NCBI RefSeq assembly: GCF_022288725.1
Contig: NZ_JAKNTA010000003.1
Location: forward strand, 66,972 to 130,971
Direction of reading: 5' to 3'
DNA length: 64,000 bases
Source of the DNA: Kitasatospora sp. A2-31
Lineage (GTDB): Bacteria; Actinomycetota; Actinomycetes; Streptomycetales; Streptomycetaceae
Shown: piece after piece, positions 15,971 to 23,875 of the stretch
Position numbering within the stretch: position 1 is the stretch's first letter
Layout: every line of letters starts with the position of its first letter
Made by a program: the position numbers and the translations under genes
The notes under the pieces: model-generated
The model's database searches: none
Told to the model about the DNA's origin: nothing
The model's input: the letters and a program-made list of their open reading frames with translations, nothing else

Positions 15971-17632
15971 CTACTCCTTGCCGAGCAGCGTGACGGTCAG
16001 CTCGTGCGCCGCGTACCTGGCGCGGATCACCTTCTTGTCGAACTTGCCGACCGAGGTCTTCGGTACCGACTCGACGATCGACCAGCGCTCCGGGAGCTGC
16101 CAGGAGGCGACCCGCCCGGCCAGGAAGGCGCGCAGCTCCGGCAGCCCGGCCGTGGCGCCCGGCCGCAGCACCACGGTGGCCAGCGGACGCTCGCCCCACT
16201 TCTCGTCCGGCACCGCCACCACGGCCGCCTCGGCCACCTCCGGGTGGGCCATCAGGTGGTTCTCCAGGTCCACCGAGGAGATCCACTCGCCGCCGGACTT
16301 GATCACGTCCTTCGCCCGGTCGGTGAGGGTGAGGTAGCCGTCCGGGGTGATCGTGCCGACGTCCCCGGTGCGGAGCCAGCCGTCCTCGGAGAACTTGTCG
16401 TCCGGCCGCTCCGGGTCGTTGCCGGCGCCGCCGTAGTACGCCCCGGCGATCCACGGCCCGCGCACCTCCAGCTCGCCCGCCGCGACCCCGTCGTGCGGCA
16501 TCCGCTCGCCGGCCGGGCCGATCAGGCGGGCCTCGACGGACGCCGGGAAGATGCCCTGGGTGACCCGGTACGGCCACTCCTCCTCCGGGGTGAGGCCGCC
16601 GGGCGGCTGGGCGAAGGAGCCGAGCGGCGAGGTCTCGGTCATGCCCCAGGCGTGCACGACCCGGATGCCGTGGCGCTCCTCGAAGCCCTTCATCAGCGAC
16701 GGCGGGCAGGCCGAGCCGCCGATGACCACCATCCGCAGGCTGGAGGTGTCGTACTCGCCCGCGTCCAGCTCGTCCAGCAGGCCGCTCCAGATGGTCGGGA
16801 CGGCGGCGCTGACGGTGGGCCGGAGGGCGGAGATCATCTCCGCCAGCGGCTTCGGCTGGAGGAAGCGGTCCGGCATGAGCAGGTTGGCGCCGGACATGAA
16901 GGCGGCGTGCGGCAGGCCCCACGCGTTGACGTGGAACATCGGGACCACCGGCAGTGCGGTGTCGCGCGGGGTGAGGGCGAAGTTGTCGCCGGTGTTGACC
17001 TGCAGGCAGTGGAGGTAGACCGAGCGGTGACTGTAGAGCACGCCCTTCGGGTCGCCGGTGGTGCCGGAGGTGTAGCAGAGCGCGGCGGCCTGGCGCTCGT
17101 CGATGTCGGTCGCCCAGGGGAACTCGGTCGGCCGGTCGGCGATGAGCTCCTCGTAGTCGTGCACGGTGCCCGGGAAGCCGTCCAGGACGGACCGGTCGCC
17201 GGGGCCGGTGACCACGATGTGCTTCAGCGTCGGGTTGAGCCGGGGCAGCACCGCGGCCAGCAGCGGGAGCACCGTGCCGTTGACGATGATCACGCGGTCG
17301 GCGGCGTGGTTCACGATGAACGCCAGCTGGTGCCCCGGCAACCGCAGGTTGAGCGTGTGCAGCACCGCGCCCATCGACGGCACCGCGAGGTACGCCTCCA
17401 GGTGCTCGGCGTTGTTCCACATCAAGGTGGCCACCCGGTCGTCCCCGGTGACGCCGAGCTCGTCCCGCAGCGCGTACGCCAGCTGGGCGGCGCGCGCCCC
17501 GACCTCCGCGTACGTCCGGACCACCGGCCCCGTCCCGTCCCAGGTCGTGACGGTCGAGCGCCCGTGGATGGTCGAGCCGTGGGTGAGGATCCTGGCGACG
17601 GTGAGCGGTACGTCCTGCATCGTGCTGAACAC
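15971..17632 (-). CDS. AMP-dependent acyl-CoA synthetase (long-chain fatty acid-CoA ligase type)
   Basis: 553 residues from a GTG at 17632 with AAGGAGGA six bases upstream. ANL-superfamily motifs are complete: the P-loop-like YTSGTTGDPKGVLYSH, the adenylate-binding WGMTETSP, the hinge-region GWLRTGDVGTITPDGYLTLTDR, and the catalytic C-terminal lysine segment PKTSVGKFDKK. It should activate a carboxylic acid to acyl-AMP and transfer it to CoA in the cytoplasm. Chain length is not determinable, but the sequence resembles medium/long-chain enzymes. No operon partner. Confidence 0.92.
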   Translation of the reverse strand: MFSTMQDVPLTVARILTHGSTIHGRSTVTTWDGTGPVVRTYAEVGARAAQLAYALRDELGVTGDDRVATLMWNNAEHLEAYLAVPSMGAVLHTLNLRLPGHQLAFIVNHAADRVIIVNGTVLPLLAAVLPRLNPTLKHIVVTGPGDRSVLDGFPGTVHDYEELIADRPTEFPWATDIDERQAAALCYTSGTTGDPKGVLYSHRSVYLHCLQVNTGDNFALTPRDTALPVVPMFHVNAWGLPHAAFMSGANLLMPDRFLQPKPLAEMISALRPTVSAAVPTIWSGLLDELDAGEYDTSSLRMVVIGGSACPPSLMKGFEERHGIRVVHAWGMTETSPLGSFAQPPGGLTPEEEWPYRVTQGIFPASVEARLIGPAGERMPHDGVAAGELEVRGPWIAGAYYGGAGNDPERPDDKFSEDGWLRTGDVGTITPDGYLTLTDRAKDVIKSGGEWISSVDLENHLMAHPEVAEAAVVAVPDEKWGERPLATVVLRPGATAGLPELRAFLAGRVASWQLPERWSIVESVPKTSVGKFDKKVIRARYAAHELTVTLLGKE

Positions 17633-17820
17633 GGGTCCTCCTTGACCGGGCGGCACTGCGGCTGCGACGGCCCCGCCGCTACTGGTGGGTAACGGGGGCA
17701 GTCGAGCCCGATTCTGCCCCTCCCACCTCGCCGCTGTCAGCATCCCGGCCCCGTCGGGCCGATCAGTGGTTCCCGGCCGCGGCGCCCTCGGCCGGGCGGC
17801 GGCACGCGATACTGGGCCGC

Positions 17821-18018
17821 ATGAGTGACAGTGGTGACGACCGCCTGGTCGACCCGGGGCCGACCGGGTTCAAGGCGCCCTGCCCGTGCTGCTCCGGCGG
17901 CGTGCGGACCCGGGCCCGGCTGGGCGTGCGGTCGGACCGGTCGGGGACCGGTCACATCCCGGAGACCTGTCGGGACTGCGCCGGGAGCGGCTGGCTCTCC
18001 CTCGGCCTCCGGGGCTGA
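17821..18018 (+). CDS. small CxxC zinc-ribbon protein
   Basis: 65 residues with two cysteine pairs, CPCC (residues 21-24) and CRDC (50-53, followed by AGSGW). These resemble half of a DnaJ-type CxxCxGxG zinc centre. Between them is a basic RTRARLGVRSDRSGTGH segment. The ATG at 17821 has only weak ribosome-binding sequence. Probably a cytoplasmic zinc-binding protein of unknown role; the gene is short, so confidence is moderate. Confidence 0.6.
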   Translation: MSDSGDDRLVDPGPTGFKAPCPCCSGGVRTRARLGVRSDRSGTGHIPETCRDCAGSGWLSLGLRG

Positions 18019-18110
18019 TGCGCCGCCGGCAGCGGCCCCGGCCGCCGGACGCGTCCGGCGGGGCCCGGGCGGGAGCGGCATGACGGCCGGTCAGGCCGTC
18101 CGGCCAGGGC

Positions 18111-18180
18111 TGGTCGGGGCCGGTCAGGGCCGGTCAGGGCTGGTCGGGGCTGGTCGGGGCTGGTCGGGGCTGGTCGGGCC
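18111..18180. repeat. tandem 10-bp repeat (tggtcggggc)
   Basis: Seven head-to-tail copies of tggtcggggc or its variant cggtcagggc, ending in tggtcgggcc. The array lies in the gap between the zinc-ribbon gene and the 3' end of the duplicated-domain gene. Confidence 0.85.
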
Positions 18181-18243
18181 CTCCTCGGGGCCGGGTGCGG
18201 CCGGCCGGTCGGGGCCTCCTCAGGGCCGCGTGCGGCGGCCCGG

Positions 18244-19629
18244 TCAGGCCGCCCGGCAGGGCTTGTAGAGCCGGACGCAGGCCTCCGGCTCGGGCGTGTA
18301 CGCCGGGTCGAGCACCCAGCCCTGCTCCGCGGCGATCCGCAGCACCTCCTGGGCGCCGGCGCCGCGGTAGGTGGCGAGGTTGACCCGGGTCCGGGCCGGC
18401 ACGACTGCCTCGACGACGGGCGAGGGGACCCCGAGCTCGTCGGCCTTCTTCGGGGACGCGCCCCGGCCGGGCTTCAGGATGCGCCGGATGTGGCGCTCCC
18501 AGGCCGCGGAGCTGCCGGTCAGCTCCGCCCAGAACGCCCGCGGGCCGACCGCCCAGCGCGCACCCCAGCGGTCCCAGTAGTCCGGCCGGGCGTGGCGCCC
18601 CCCGAAGAACAGCAGGCCGAGCACCCCGCAGAGCGGCACGTAGGCGATCTGCAGCACCAGCATGAAGGGCAGCAGCACCGCAGGCCGGCTCGGCTGCGGC
18701 CCCCACGGCGTGCCGGGGGCCGCCGGCGGGTCCAGCGGGCCGGGCGCGGCCACCGGGGCCGGCGCCGGGAAGACCCGGCGGAGCCGGACCCTGCCCTCGT
18801 CGCTCGCCCCGCCCTGCCAGCCGTACCGCTCGGCGATCCGCACCACACCGGCCGCCCCGAGTCCCCGGTAGAGGCGCAGCGCGAGCTTGACGTGCATCAC
18901 GCGCGAGAAGTCCGCCTCGACCGAGCCGTCGCCGAACGCGTGCCGCTGCTCGGCGTCGCGGATCCGGCGCTCCACGATCGGGGTGACGTAGCGCTCCCAG
19001 TCCTCCGGCCGGCCGGTGAGCTCGGCCTTGAGCCGGCGCGGCGGGATGAAGGTGCGGTTGACCTTCAGCCAGGCGTCCGAGGAGGGCGCGGACGGGCCGC
19101 TGCTCCCGCTCCAGAGCAGGATCACGAACAGCGCCACCAGGGCAGCGATCCAGAGCGGCGCGTAGATCCACTGCAGGGTGAACTGCAGCAGCACGGCGAC
19201 CGGGTTGCGCCGCGGCGCCGGACCGGGGTGGCCACCGAGCGGGCCACCCGCTCCGGCCGGGGCCGGGCGCTGCGGCGCGGGCCGGTGCGCGGGCGAAGGC
19301 TGGGCGACGGGCGCCGCCCCTGAGGGGACCGGCTGCGCGGGGATGGGCTGCGCGTACGGGTTGGCCGGGTACGGGTTGGCCGGGTACGGGGCCGGGGCCG
19401 GGTACGGGGCCGGGGCCGGGTACGGGGCCGGGGCCGGGTACGGGGCCGGGGCCGGGGCCGGGTACGGCTCGCCGTACGGGTTCGGCGCCCCCTGCGCGTA
19501 CGGGCCGCCGCCCGGGCCGTACTGGACGCCCTGGCCGTACTGGGCGTGCGGACCGCCCTGCGCGTACGGGTTCGGTTGCGACGCGCCGCCGTGCCCGCCC
19601 GCTCTTCCGCCGTACTCCTGGTCCGTCAT
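18244..19629 (-). CDS. membrane protein with a duplicated unrecognised domain and PAPAPY repeats
   Basis: 461 residues from the ATG at 19629 (MTDQEYGG). The first 130 or so residues are Gln/Tyr/Pro/Ala-rich with tandem PAPAPY units. Then one membrane span (WIYAPLWIAALVALFVILLW) is followed by a soluble domain (LKAELTGRPEDWERYV ... LYRGLGAAGVVRIAERYGW). After a Pro-rich linker come a second span (LLPFMLVLQIAYVPLCGVLGL) and a second copy of the domain (FWAELTGSSAAWERHI ... TYRGAGAQEVLRIAAEQGW). The repeat shows the same span-plus-domain unit was duplicated. Function unknown; the duplicated segments might bind a ligand or partner at the membrane. Confidence 0.8.
   Translation of the reverse strand: MTDQEYGGRAGGHGGASQPNPYAQGGPHAQYGQGVQYGPGGGPYAQGAPNPYGEPYPAPAPAPYPAPAPYPAPAPYPAPAPYPANPYPANPYAQPIPAQPVPSGAAPVAQPSPAHRPAPQRPAPAGAGGPLGGHPGPAPRRNPVAVLLQFTLQWIYAPLWIAALVALFVILLWSGSSGPSAPSSDAWLKVNRTFIPPRRLKAELTGRPEDWERYVTPIVERRIRDAEQRHAFGDGSVEADFSRVMHVKLALRLYRGLGAAGVVRIAERYGWQGGASDEGRVRLRRVFPAPAPVAAPGPLDPPAAPGTPWGPQPSRPAVLLPFMLVLQIAYVPLCGVLGLLFFGGRHARPDYWDRWGARWAVGPRAFWAELTGSSAAWERHIRRILKPGRGASPKKADELGVPSPVVEAVVPARTRVNLATYRGAGAQEVLRIAAEQGWVLDPAYTPEPEACVRLYKPCRAA
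19383..19454. repeat. tandem 18-bp repeat encoding PAPAPY
   Basis: Four copies of ggtacggggccggggccg inside the N-terminal coding part of the duplicated-domain protein. In-frame length (18 bp) means copy-number change would not shift the frame. Confidence 0.85.
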
Positions 19630-19720
19630 CCCCGTCCCCCGTTCTCGACCGAGCCGACCGCGATCGGGTCGACGGGCCACCCTAACCGCCTGCGCGGACC
19701 CGCCCCGGCCCGTCGGTCCG

Positions 19721-20587
19721 TCAACTCGCCAGCGGGGCGTCGACCTCGTTCCGGTCGATGACGAGCGTGGCGCCGCCGTACGTCTCCTCGACGTTGCCGT
19801 GGTGCTGGTGGACGCGCTGGTGGTTCGTCCAGAGATCCGGGCTGAGCGGGCCCTCGCCGGCCGTGTCGGCGTGGTCGTTCCAGCGCGCGTACCAGAGCGT
19901 GTCCGGCAGCGGGGAGCTCCCGGCGCGTGCCGCGGCGGCGAGATCGGCGATGCCGGAGTCGAGGCTGGAGTAGAAGCCGGACCGGAAGCCCGCGCCGTGC
20001 AGGCCCTGGGTCCAGCCGAGTGCGAAGTCGACGACGGCCTGGCCGCAGACCGGATCGTGCGGCGGGTAGGCCTCGATGTCGAGGAAGACCGGGCTGCCGC
20101 CGCCCAGACCGACGGCGCGCAGGCCGCGGACCGCCTCGGCGGCCTCCTGGCGCCCTTGCTGGACGGCGCGGGCCGGGTCGATCCGCAGCGGCTTGCTCCC
20201 GAGCTCGCGGCACGGCGCCTGCAGCCCGACGTGCACCGGGAGGAACCGCCAGCCCATCGCGCGCGCCTGGCGGACCCAGCCCGCGGTCAGCTGCGGCTGG
20301 GCGCAGGCGCGCTGGCTCCCGCTGGTGTAGATGCCGAGCGCCCCGTACGGGGAGGCGCCGCGCCAGGCCCGCAGGGTCTCCAGCGGCGGGGCGGTGCACG
20401 CGTCGAAGGCGGCGCCGCGGTAGTTGTCGCGGGCGGCGGGGGGACCGGCCCGGTCCGGCAGGACGGTGGTCCGGATGCGGGGGACGGCGACCGCGACGGT
20501 CTCCGCGGCGCCCGCGCCCGCCCCGTCGACGGCGAGCAGCAGGACGAGGGAGGCGGCGGCCATGGCCGCCGAGCGGAGATAGCGCAC
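19721..20587 (-). CDS. secreted DUF1906 glycoside-hydrolase-like protein
   Basis: 288 residues from a GTG at 20587. An N-terminal signal peptide (about 1-28, LVLLLAVDGAGAGAAE) leads to a TIM-barrel-like domain. It begins FDACTAPPLETLRAW and contains ALGIYTSGSQRACAQ, LPVHVGLQAPC and PVFLDIEAYPPHD, ending with TLWYARWND and an Asn/Asp-rich C-terminus. This is the pattern of the Rv2525c-like (DUF1906) secreted proteins related to glycoside hydrolases, where the DIE segment supplies acidic active-site residues. Six cysteines probably form disulphides outside the cell. Substrate, perhaps cell-wall glycan, is unknown. It is divergent from the RhtA-like exporter, with 152 bases between them. Confidence 0.85.
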   Translation of the reverse strand: MRYLRSAAMAAASLVLLLAVDGAGAGAAETVAVAVPRIRTTVLPDRAGPPAARDNYRGAAFDACTAPPLETLRAWRGASPYGALGIYTSGSQRACAQPQLTAGWVRQARAMGWRFLPVHVGLQAPCRELGSKPLRIDPARAVQQGRQEAAEAVRGLRAVGLGGGSPVFLDIEAYPPHDPVCGQAVVDFALGWTQGLHGAGFRSGFYSSLDSGIADLAAAARAGSSPLPDTLWYARWNDHADTAGEGPLSPDLWTNHQRVHQHHGNVEETYGGATLVIDRNEVDAPLAS

Positions 20588-20739
20588 CCGGCCTTGATAC
20601 TGACGGATCGTCGGACGATGGCGCCAACCGCGCCGGGCCCGCCGGAGAAGCTCACCCTTTCGGGGGCACCCGTCCGTATCCGTCCCGATATTTGTAACGA
20701 GCTTGCCGCAGGCTGACTCCTTACGGCAAACTCGCCAGC

Positions 20740-21804
20740 ATGCCCACGCCCCACCTCACCGAAACCACCGCCCCGGCGCCGGCCTCCGCCGCCGAGGCTC
20801 TTGCCATGCCGCCCGCCCCCAAGGGCGAGCCCGCCGGCGAGCGCGGTGGCTGGCGACGAGGCGGGGCGCCCGGCTCGGAGCTGCCACCGGAAGCACCGTC
20901 CGCCGGGCCGACCGGCCGGCGGACCCCGAAGTTCCTGCGGCGCCCGGAGCGAATCCCGGCGCCGCTTCTCTGTCTGGCCGCGATGCTGCTGGTCCAGCTC
21001 GGGATCGCGCTGTCCAAGCCGCTGTTCGGCCCGCTGGGCGTCAGCGGCACGACCTTCCTCCGGCTGGGCTTCGCCGCAGTGGTGCTGCTCGCCGCCACCC
21101 GGCCGACGCTGCGGGGGCGCCGCGCCCGCGACGTGGCCGCCGCCGCCCTGCTCGGAGTGGCCTCCGCGGGGATGACGTTCCTGTTCGCCGGTGCGATCGA
21201 CCGGCTGCCCATGGGCACCGCCGCGACCATCGAGTTCCTCGGCCCGCTCGCCGTGGCCCTGGTCTTCGCCCGGCGGGCCAGCCACCTGCTCTGGGCCCTG
21301 CTGGCGGCCGGCGGCGTGGCGCTGCTGACGCTGCTCGGCGAGGACGGCGGCGGGTCGTCGCTCGACCCGGTCGGCCTGGCGTACGCCTTCGGGGCGGCCG
21401 CCTGCTACGCCGCGTACATCCTGTTCACCGACAAGGTCGGCGCCGCGTTCCAGGGCTTCCAGGGGCTGGCGGTGTCGATGACGGTGGGTGCGCTCGCGCT
21501 GGCGCCGTTCGGGCTCGGCCAGGCCTGGGACGGGCTCACCGCGCCGGGCGCCTCGCCGCTGGTGCTGCTGCTGTCGGTCGCGGGCGTCTCGCTCCTGGTG
21601 CCGGTGATCCCGTACGCGCTGGAGATGACGGCGCTGCGGCGGATGCCGCAGCGGGTGTTCAGCGTGCTGGTCAGCCTGGAGCCGGCGGTCAGCGCGCTGG
21701 TCGGCCTGGTGGTGCTGGGCCAGCTGCTGGGCGCGGCCCAGCTGGCCGGGATCGGCTGCGTGGTGGCCGCCAGCGTGGGCGCCACGCTGACCGGGCGGCG
21801 CTGA
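20740..21804 (+). CDS. EamA/DMT-family exporter (RhtA-like)
   Basis: 354 residues. The first 75 are Pro/Ala/Gly-rich and hydrophilic; the rest has ten predicted membrane spans in two repeated halves, the drug/metabolite transporter layout. KPLFGPLGVSGTTFLRLGFA, GAIDRLPMGTAATIEFLGPLAVAL and RRMPQRVFSVLVSLEPAVSAL match the threonine/homoserine exporter RhtA subgroup closely. Predicted to export an amino acid or related metabolite across the plasma membrane. Adjacent to no biosynthetic partner; the extended N-terminus is likely cytoplasmic and disordered. Confidence 0.88.
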   Translation: MPTPHLTETTAPAPASAAEALAMPPAPKGEPAGERGGWRRGGAPGSELPPEAPSAGPTGRRTPKFLRRPERIPAPLLCLAAMLLVQLGIALSKPLFGPLGVSGTTFLRLGFAAVVLLAATRPTLRGRRARDVAAAALLGVASAGMTFLFAGAIDRLPMGTAATIEFLGPLAVALVFARRASHLLWALLAAGGVALLTLLGEDGGGSSLDPVGLAYAFGAAACYAAYILFTDKVGAAFQGFQGLAVSMTVGALALAPFGLGQAWDGLTAPGASPLVLLLSVAGVSLLVPVIPYALEMTALRRMPQRVFSVLVSLEPAVSALVGLVVLGQLLGAAQLAGIGCVVAASVGATLTGRR

Positions 21805-21873
21805 CCCGGCCGGGTCGCGCCGGGGCGGGTCGCGCCGGGGCGGGGTTCGCGGAAGCGCTCCCGCCCCGGCGCC

Positions 21874-22653
21874 CTACGGCCAGAGCAGCGTGCGCGACCA
21901 CTCCGGAGCGCGCACCGGGCCCGTCCGGGTGTAGCGGAGCCGGACGTGGCGGCGGTCCGCGTCGCCCTGCCAGAACTCCACCTCGTTCGCCCAGAGCGTG
22001 TACACCGCATGCCCGGCCGCCACGGCGTCCGGGGTGGCCTCCAGTCGGCGACGGGCGACCGCGACCGCCTCGTCGTACTCGGCCAGCGAGCCCAACGGCT
22101 CGCTCTGCCGGCCGACCAGCGCGCCGACCCGGGCGGCCGGGGAGCGGGTGGCGAACTCCGCGCCGGCCACCTGGTCCGCGGCCCGCTCGACCGTCCCCCG
22201 GACCCGCACCTGGCGGCCGAGCTGGGGCCAGTAGAGGGTGAGTGCGGCGGCCGGGTGGTCGGCGAGCTGCCGGCCCTTCGGGCTGTCGGCGGCGGCCGAG
22301 AAGACCCATCCCGTACCGGCGGCGTCCACGTCGCGCAGCACCAGGACGCGGGCGTCCGGCATGCCGTCGGCGTCCACCGTGGAGAGCGTGGCGACCTGCG
22401 GGTCCAGCACACCGGCCGCGAGGGCGGTGGCCAGCCAGTCGACGAAGAGCGGGCCGGGCTCGCCGGGCGCCGCCTCGGCGTCGAAGGAGGGCAGTGGACG
22501 GGCCATCGGCGGGCGGCCGAGCAACAGCTCGGGCACGGACCTGGCTTCGGGCCTGGCCTCGGACTTGGTCTCGCTCGCCCCGGACCCGGCGTCGGGTCCC
22601 GGGGCAGGCCTGGCCTCGCCCGGACCGTTCACGCCCGCCTCCTCCGCTGCCAT
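21874..22653 (-). CDS. pyridoxamine 5'-phosphate oxidase-family FMN enzyme
   Basis: 259 residues from the ATG at 22653 (GGAAGGAAGG upstream). After a disordered N-terminus of about 60 residues the PNPOx split-barrel begins: MATLSTVDADG-type strand (QVATLSTVDADGMPDARVLVLRDVD), GWVFSAAADSPKGRQLADHP, the Arg-rich RQVRVRGTVER, and a C-terminal FWQGDADRRHVRLRYTR with RTLLWP. FMN and phosphate-binding residues are in the usual places. It may make pyridoxal phosphate, but the N-terminal half differs from typical PdxH, so a PhzG-like or other flavin oxidase role is possible. Confidence 0.82.
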   Translation of the reverse strand: MAAEEAGVNGPGEARPAPGPDAGSGASETKSEARPEARSVPELLLGRPPMARPLPSFDAEAAPGEPGPLFVDWLATALAAGVLDPQVATLSTVDADGMPDARVLVLRDVDAAGTGWVFSAAADSPKGRQLADHPAAALTLYWPQLGRQVRVRGTVERAADQVAGAEFATRSPAARVGALVGRQSEPLGSLAEYDEAVAVARRRLEATPDAVAAGHAVYTLWANEVEFWQGDADRRHVRLRYTRTGPVRAPEWSRTLLWP

Positions 22654-22855
22654 CGCGCCCTTCCTTCCGGTTGCCGCGGCCGCAGCCCCGCGACGGCCCG
22701 ACCGTCGGGCCCGGGCGCGGGTCTTGCGCTGTCGGAGCGCAACCGTACCGCCGCGGGGTGACGGCGCCGCGGCCACCCTGGCCGGTCGGCCCCGGGCGGC
22801 GCACCCGCCCGGTGGCGCCGTGCGTTCGGGCCCGAACGCACGGACCCCGGACGCA
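22654..22855. other. gap upstream of the PNPOx gene
   Basis: No gene seen. Bases 22821-22840 form a perfect 20-bp palindrome (tgcgttcggg/cccgaacgca), either an extra stem-loop or an operator. Confidence 0.5.
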
Positions 22856-22891
22856 CTCGTGGGCGGTGCCGTCGACGGCACCGCCCACGAG
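22856..22891 (-). terminator. 36-bp perfect palindrome
   Basis: 18 bp on each side mirror exactly around GTC|GAC with no loop spacer. It lies about 180 bases past the stop of the minus-strand small secreted protein and is the strongest hairpin in this gap, so it probably ends that transcript. Confidence 0.65.
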
Positions 22892-23071
22892 GCCGGTTTC
22901 GCGGTGACCCTTTCCGCTGCCCCGGGTCGTTCCCTGCATCGGATCGTCCCCTGCTGCGGCTCCGCGAGCGCCTTCCGGCCCCTCGGAACCGCCACGAGCC
23001 CGCCGCGGATGCTCAGCTCACCCGCGGCGTCCCACCTCGGGCGCCCCCGCCGTCGGTGGGACCCGTTCCGG

Positions 23072-23401
23072 TCAGTTGAAGACCGGGGCGAAGACGACGT
23101 TGACGTTCTTGTTGGCCTGGCCGGCCAGGACGGCCCCCGAGTTGTCCTTCACCGCGAGGGTGTTGGCCTGGTTCGAGGCGCCGGAGCCGGTGGCCGTCTG
23201 CTGGGTGGAGACGTAGTTGCCGTCGACCGAGCCGAAGACGTTGCCCGTCCCGACGTTCGACACCACGCTGCTGTTGGAGCCGTCGTCGGCCGCCGCGCCG
23301 TTGTCGGCGGCGGCGGAGCCGGCCCCCGCGAGCAGCAGACCGGCCGCGAGCGGGGCGGCGCACAGGAGACCGGCCAGCCGGCGGGTGCGGATCCGAGCCA
23401 T
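23072..23401 (-). CDS. small secreted Asn/Gly-rich protein
   Basis: 109 residues from the ATG at 23401 with GGAGGA upstream. A signal peptide (about 1-34, ending AGSAAA) precedes a 75-residue mature part rich in Asn, Ser, Thr and Gly: NSSVVSNVGTGNVFGSVDGN, YVSTQQTATGSGASNQANTL, AVKDNSGAVLAGQANKNVNV. There are no cysteines. The alternation of Asn-Gly turns with short hydrophobic runs recalls surface-active or amyloid-like proteins of aerial hyphae, but it lacks the chaplin pattern and is not clearly a rodlin. Preceded by unusual GATC-containing repeats. Confidence 0.75.
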   Translation of the reverse strand: MARIRTRRLAGLLCAAPLAAGLLLAGAGSAAADNGAAADDGSNSSVVSNVGTGNVFGSVDGNYVSTQQTATGSGASNQANTLAVKDNSGAVLAGQANKNVNVVFAPVFN

Positions 23402-23425
23402 GGATATCCTCCGAAAACTGTCAAT

Positions 23426-23475
23426 CGTCATCGCGTGATCCGTCATCGCGTGATCGTTCGATCATTCGATCGTTC
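23426..23475. promoter_or_regulatory. tandem 15-mer and GATC octamer repeats upstream of the small secreted protein
   Basis: CGTCATCGCGTGATC occurs twice back to back (23426-23440, 23441-23455). Overlapping its end are three octamers GATCGTTC, GATCATTC, GATCGTTC (23452-23475). The array is 25-75 bases upstream of the ATG of the minus-strand secreted-protein gene, where a promoter or regulator site would be. Confidence 0.6.
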
Positions 23476-23875
23476 AAGGTGATGCGTTCCTGCATGCGGT
23501 GCGGGAGTTCGCCGGCCAGACGAACACCTGCGGCTGCGACGCCGGGAGACAGACTTCCGCAACAAATCGACAAAGCGCCACCACCCCGCGGCTCTTTCGC
23601 CCTTTCGCGTGATATCCGGGGTGCCGGCGAATAACACTCTCCGCAGCGGAGATCGCGCGCACTCACCGGCGATGACCAGGGATTTCGCCCGAACGTTCCG
23701 ATCCCGGGAGGCTTCGGACGGCGGCGCGCGGAAGGCGCACGCACCACCTGGCGCACCACCTGGCGCAGCGCGTCCGGGAATGCGCCCCCGCGATGGGAGG
23801 GTCACCACCCACTGTCGATATATCCAGCCATTCTATGACCGTTCCACAATCCTATTGAGTCACCGGGGAAAGACC
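23476..23875. other. long leader/intergenic region
   Basis: No credible gene. It has locally AT-rich stretches (for example tcgatatatccagccattctat read near 23815-23840) unlike the surroundings, and a 12-bp direct repeat (gcaccacctggc) at 23741-23764. It probably contains the promoter of the small secreted protein. Confidence 0.4.

Noticed and set aside
18111..18180. Tandem 10-bp repeat as a possible CRISPR array
   Set aside because: The units are contiguous with no unique spacers, so it is a simple minisatellite.
22856..22891. 36-bp palindrome as an attachment or replication site
   Set aside because: There is no integrase or repeat partner nearby, and position past a gene end fits a terminator better.
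23443..23808. 121-codon minus frame upstream of the small secreted protein
   Set aside because: It overlaps the repeat-bearing leader, has Arg/Gly-rich composition and no ribosome site.
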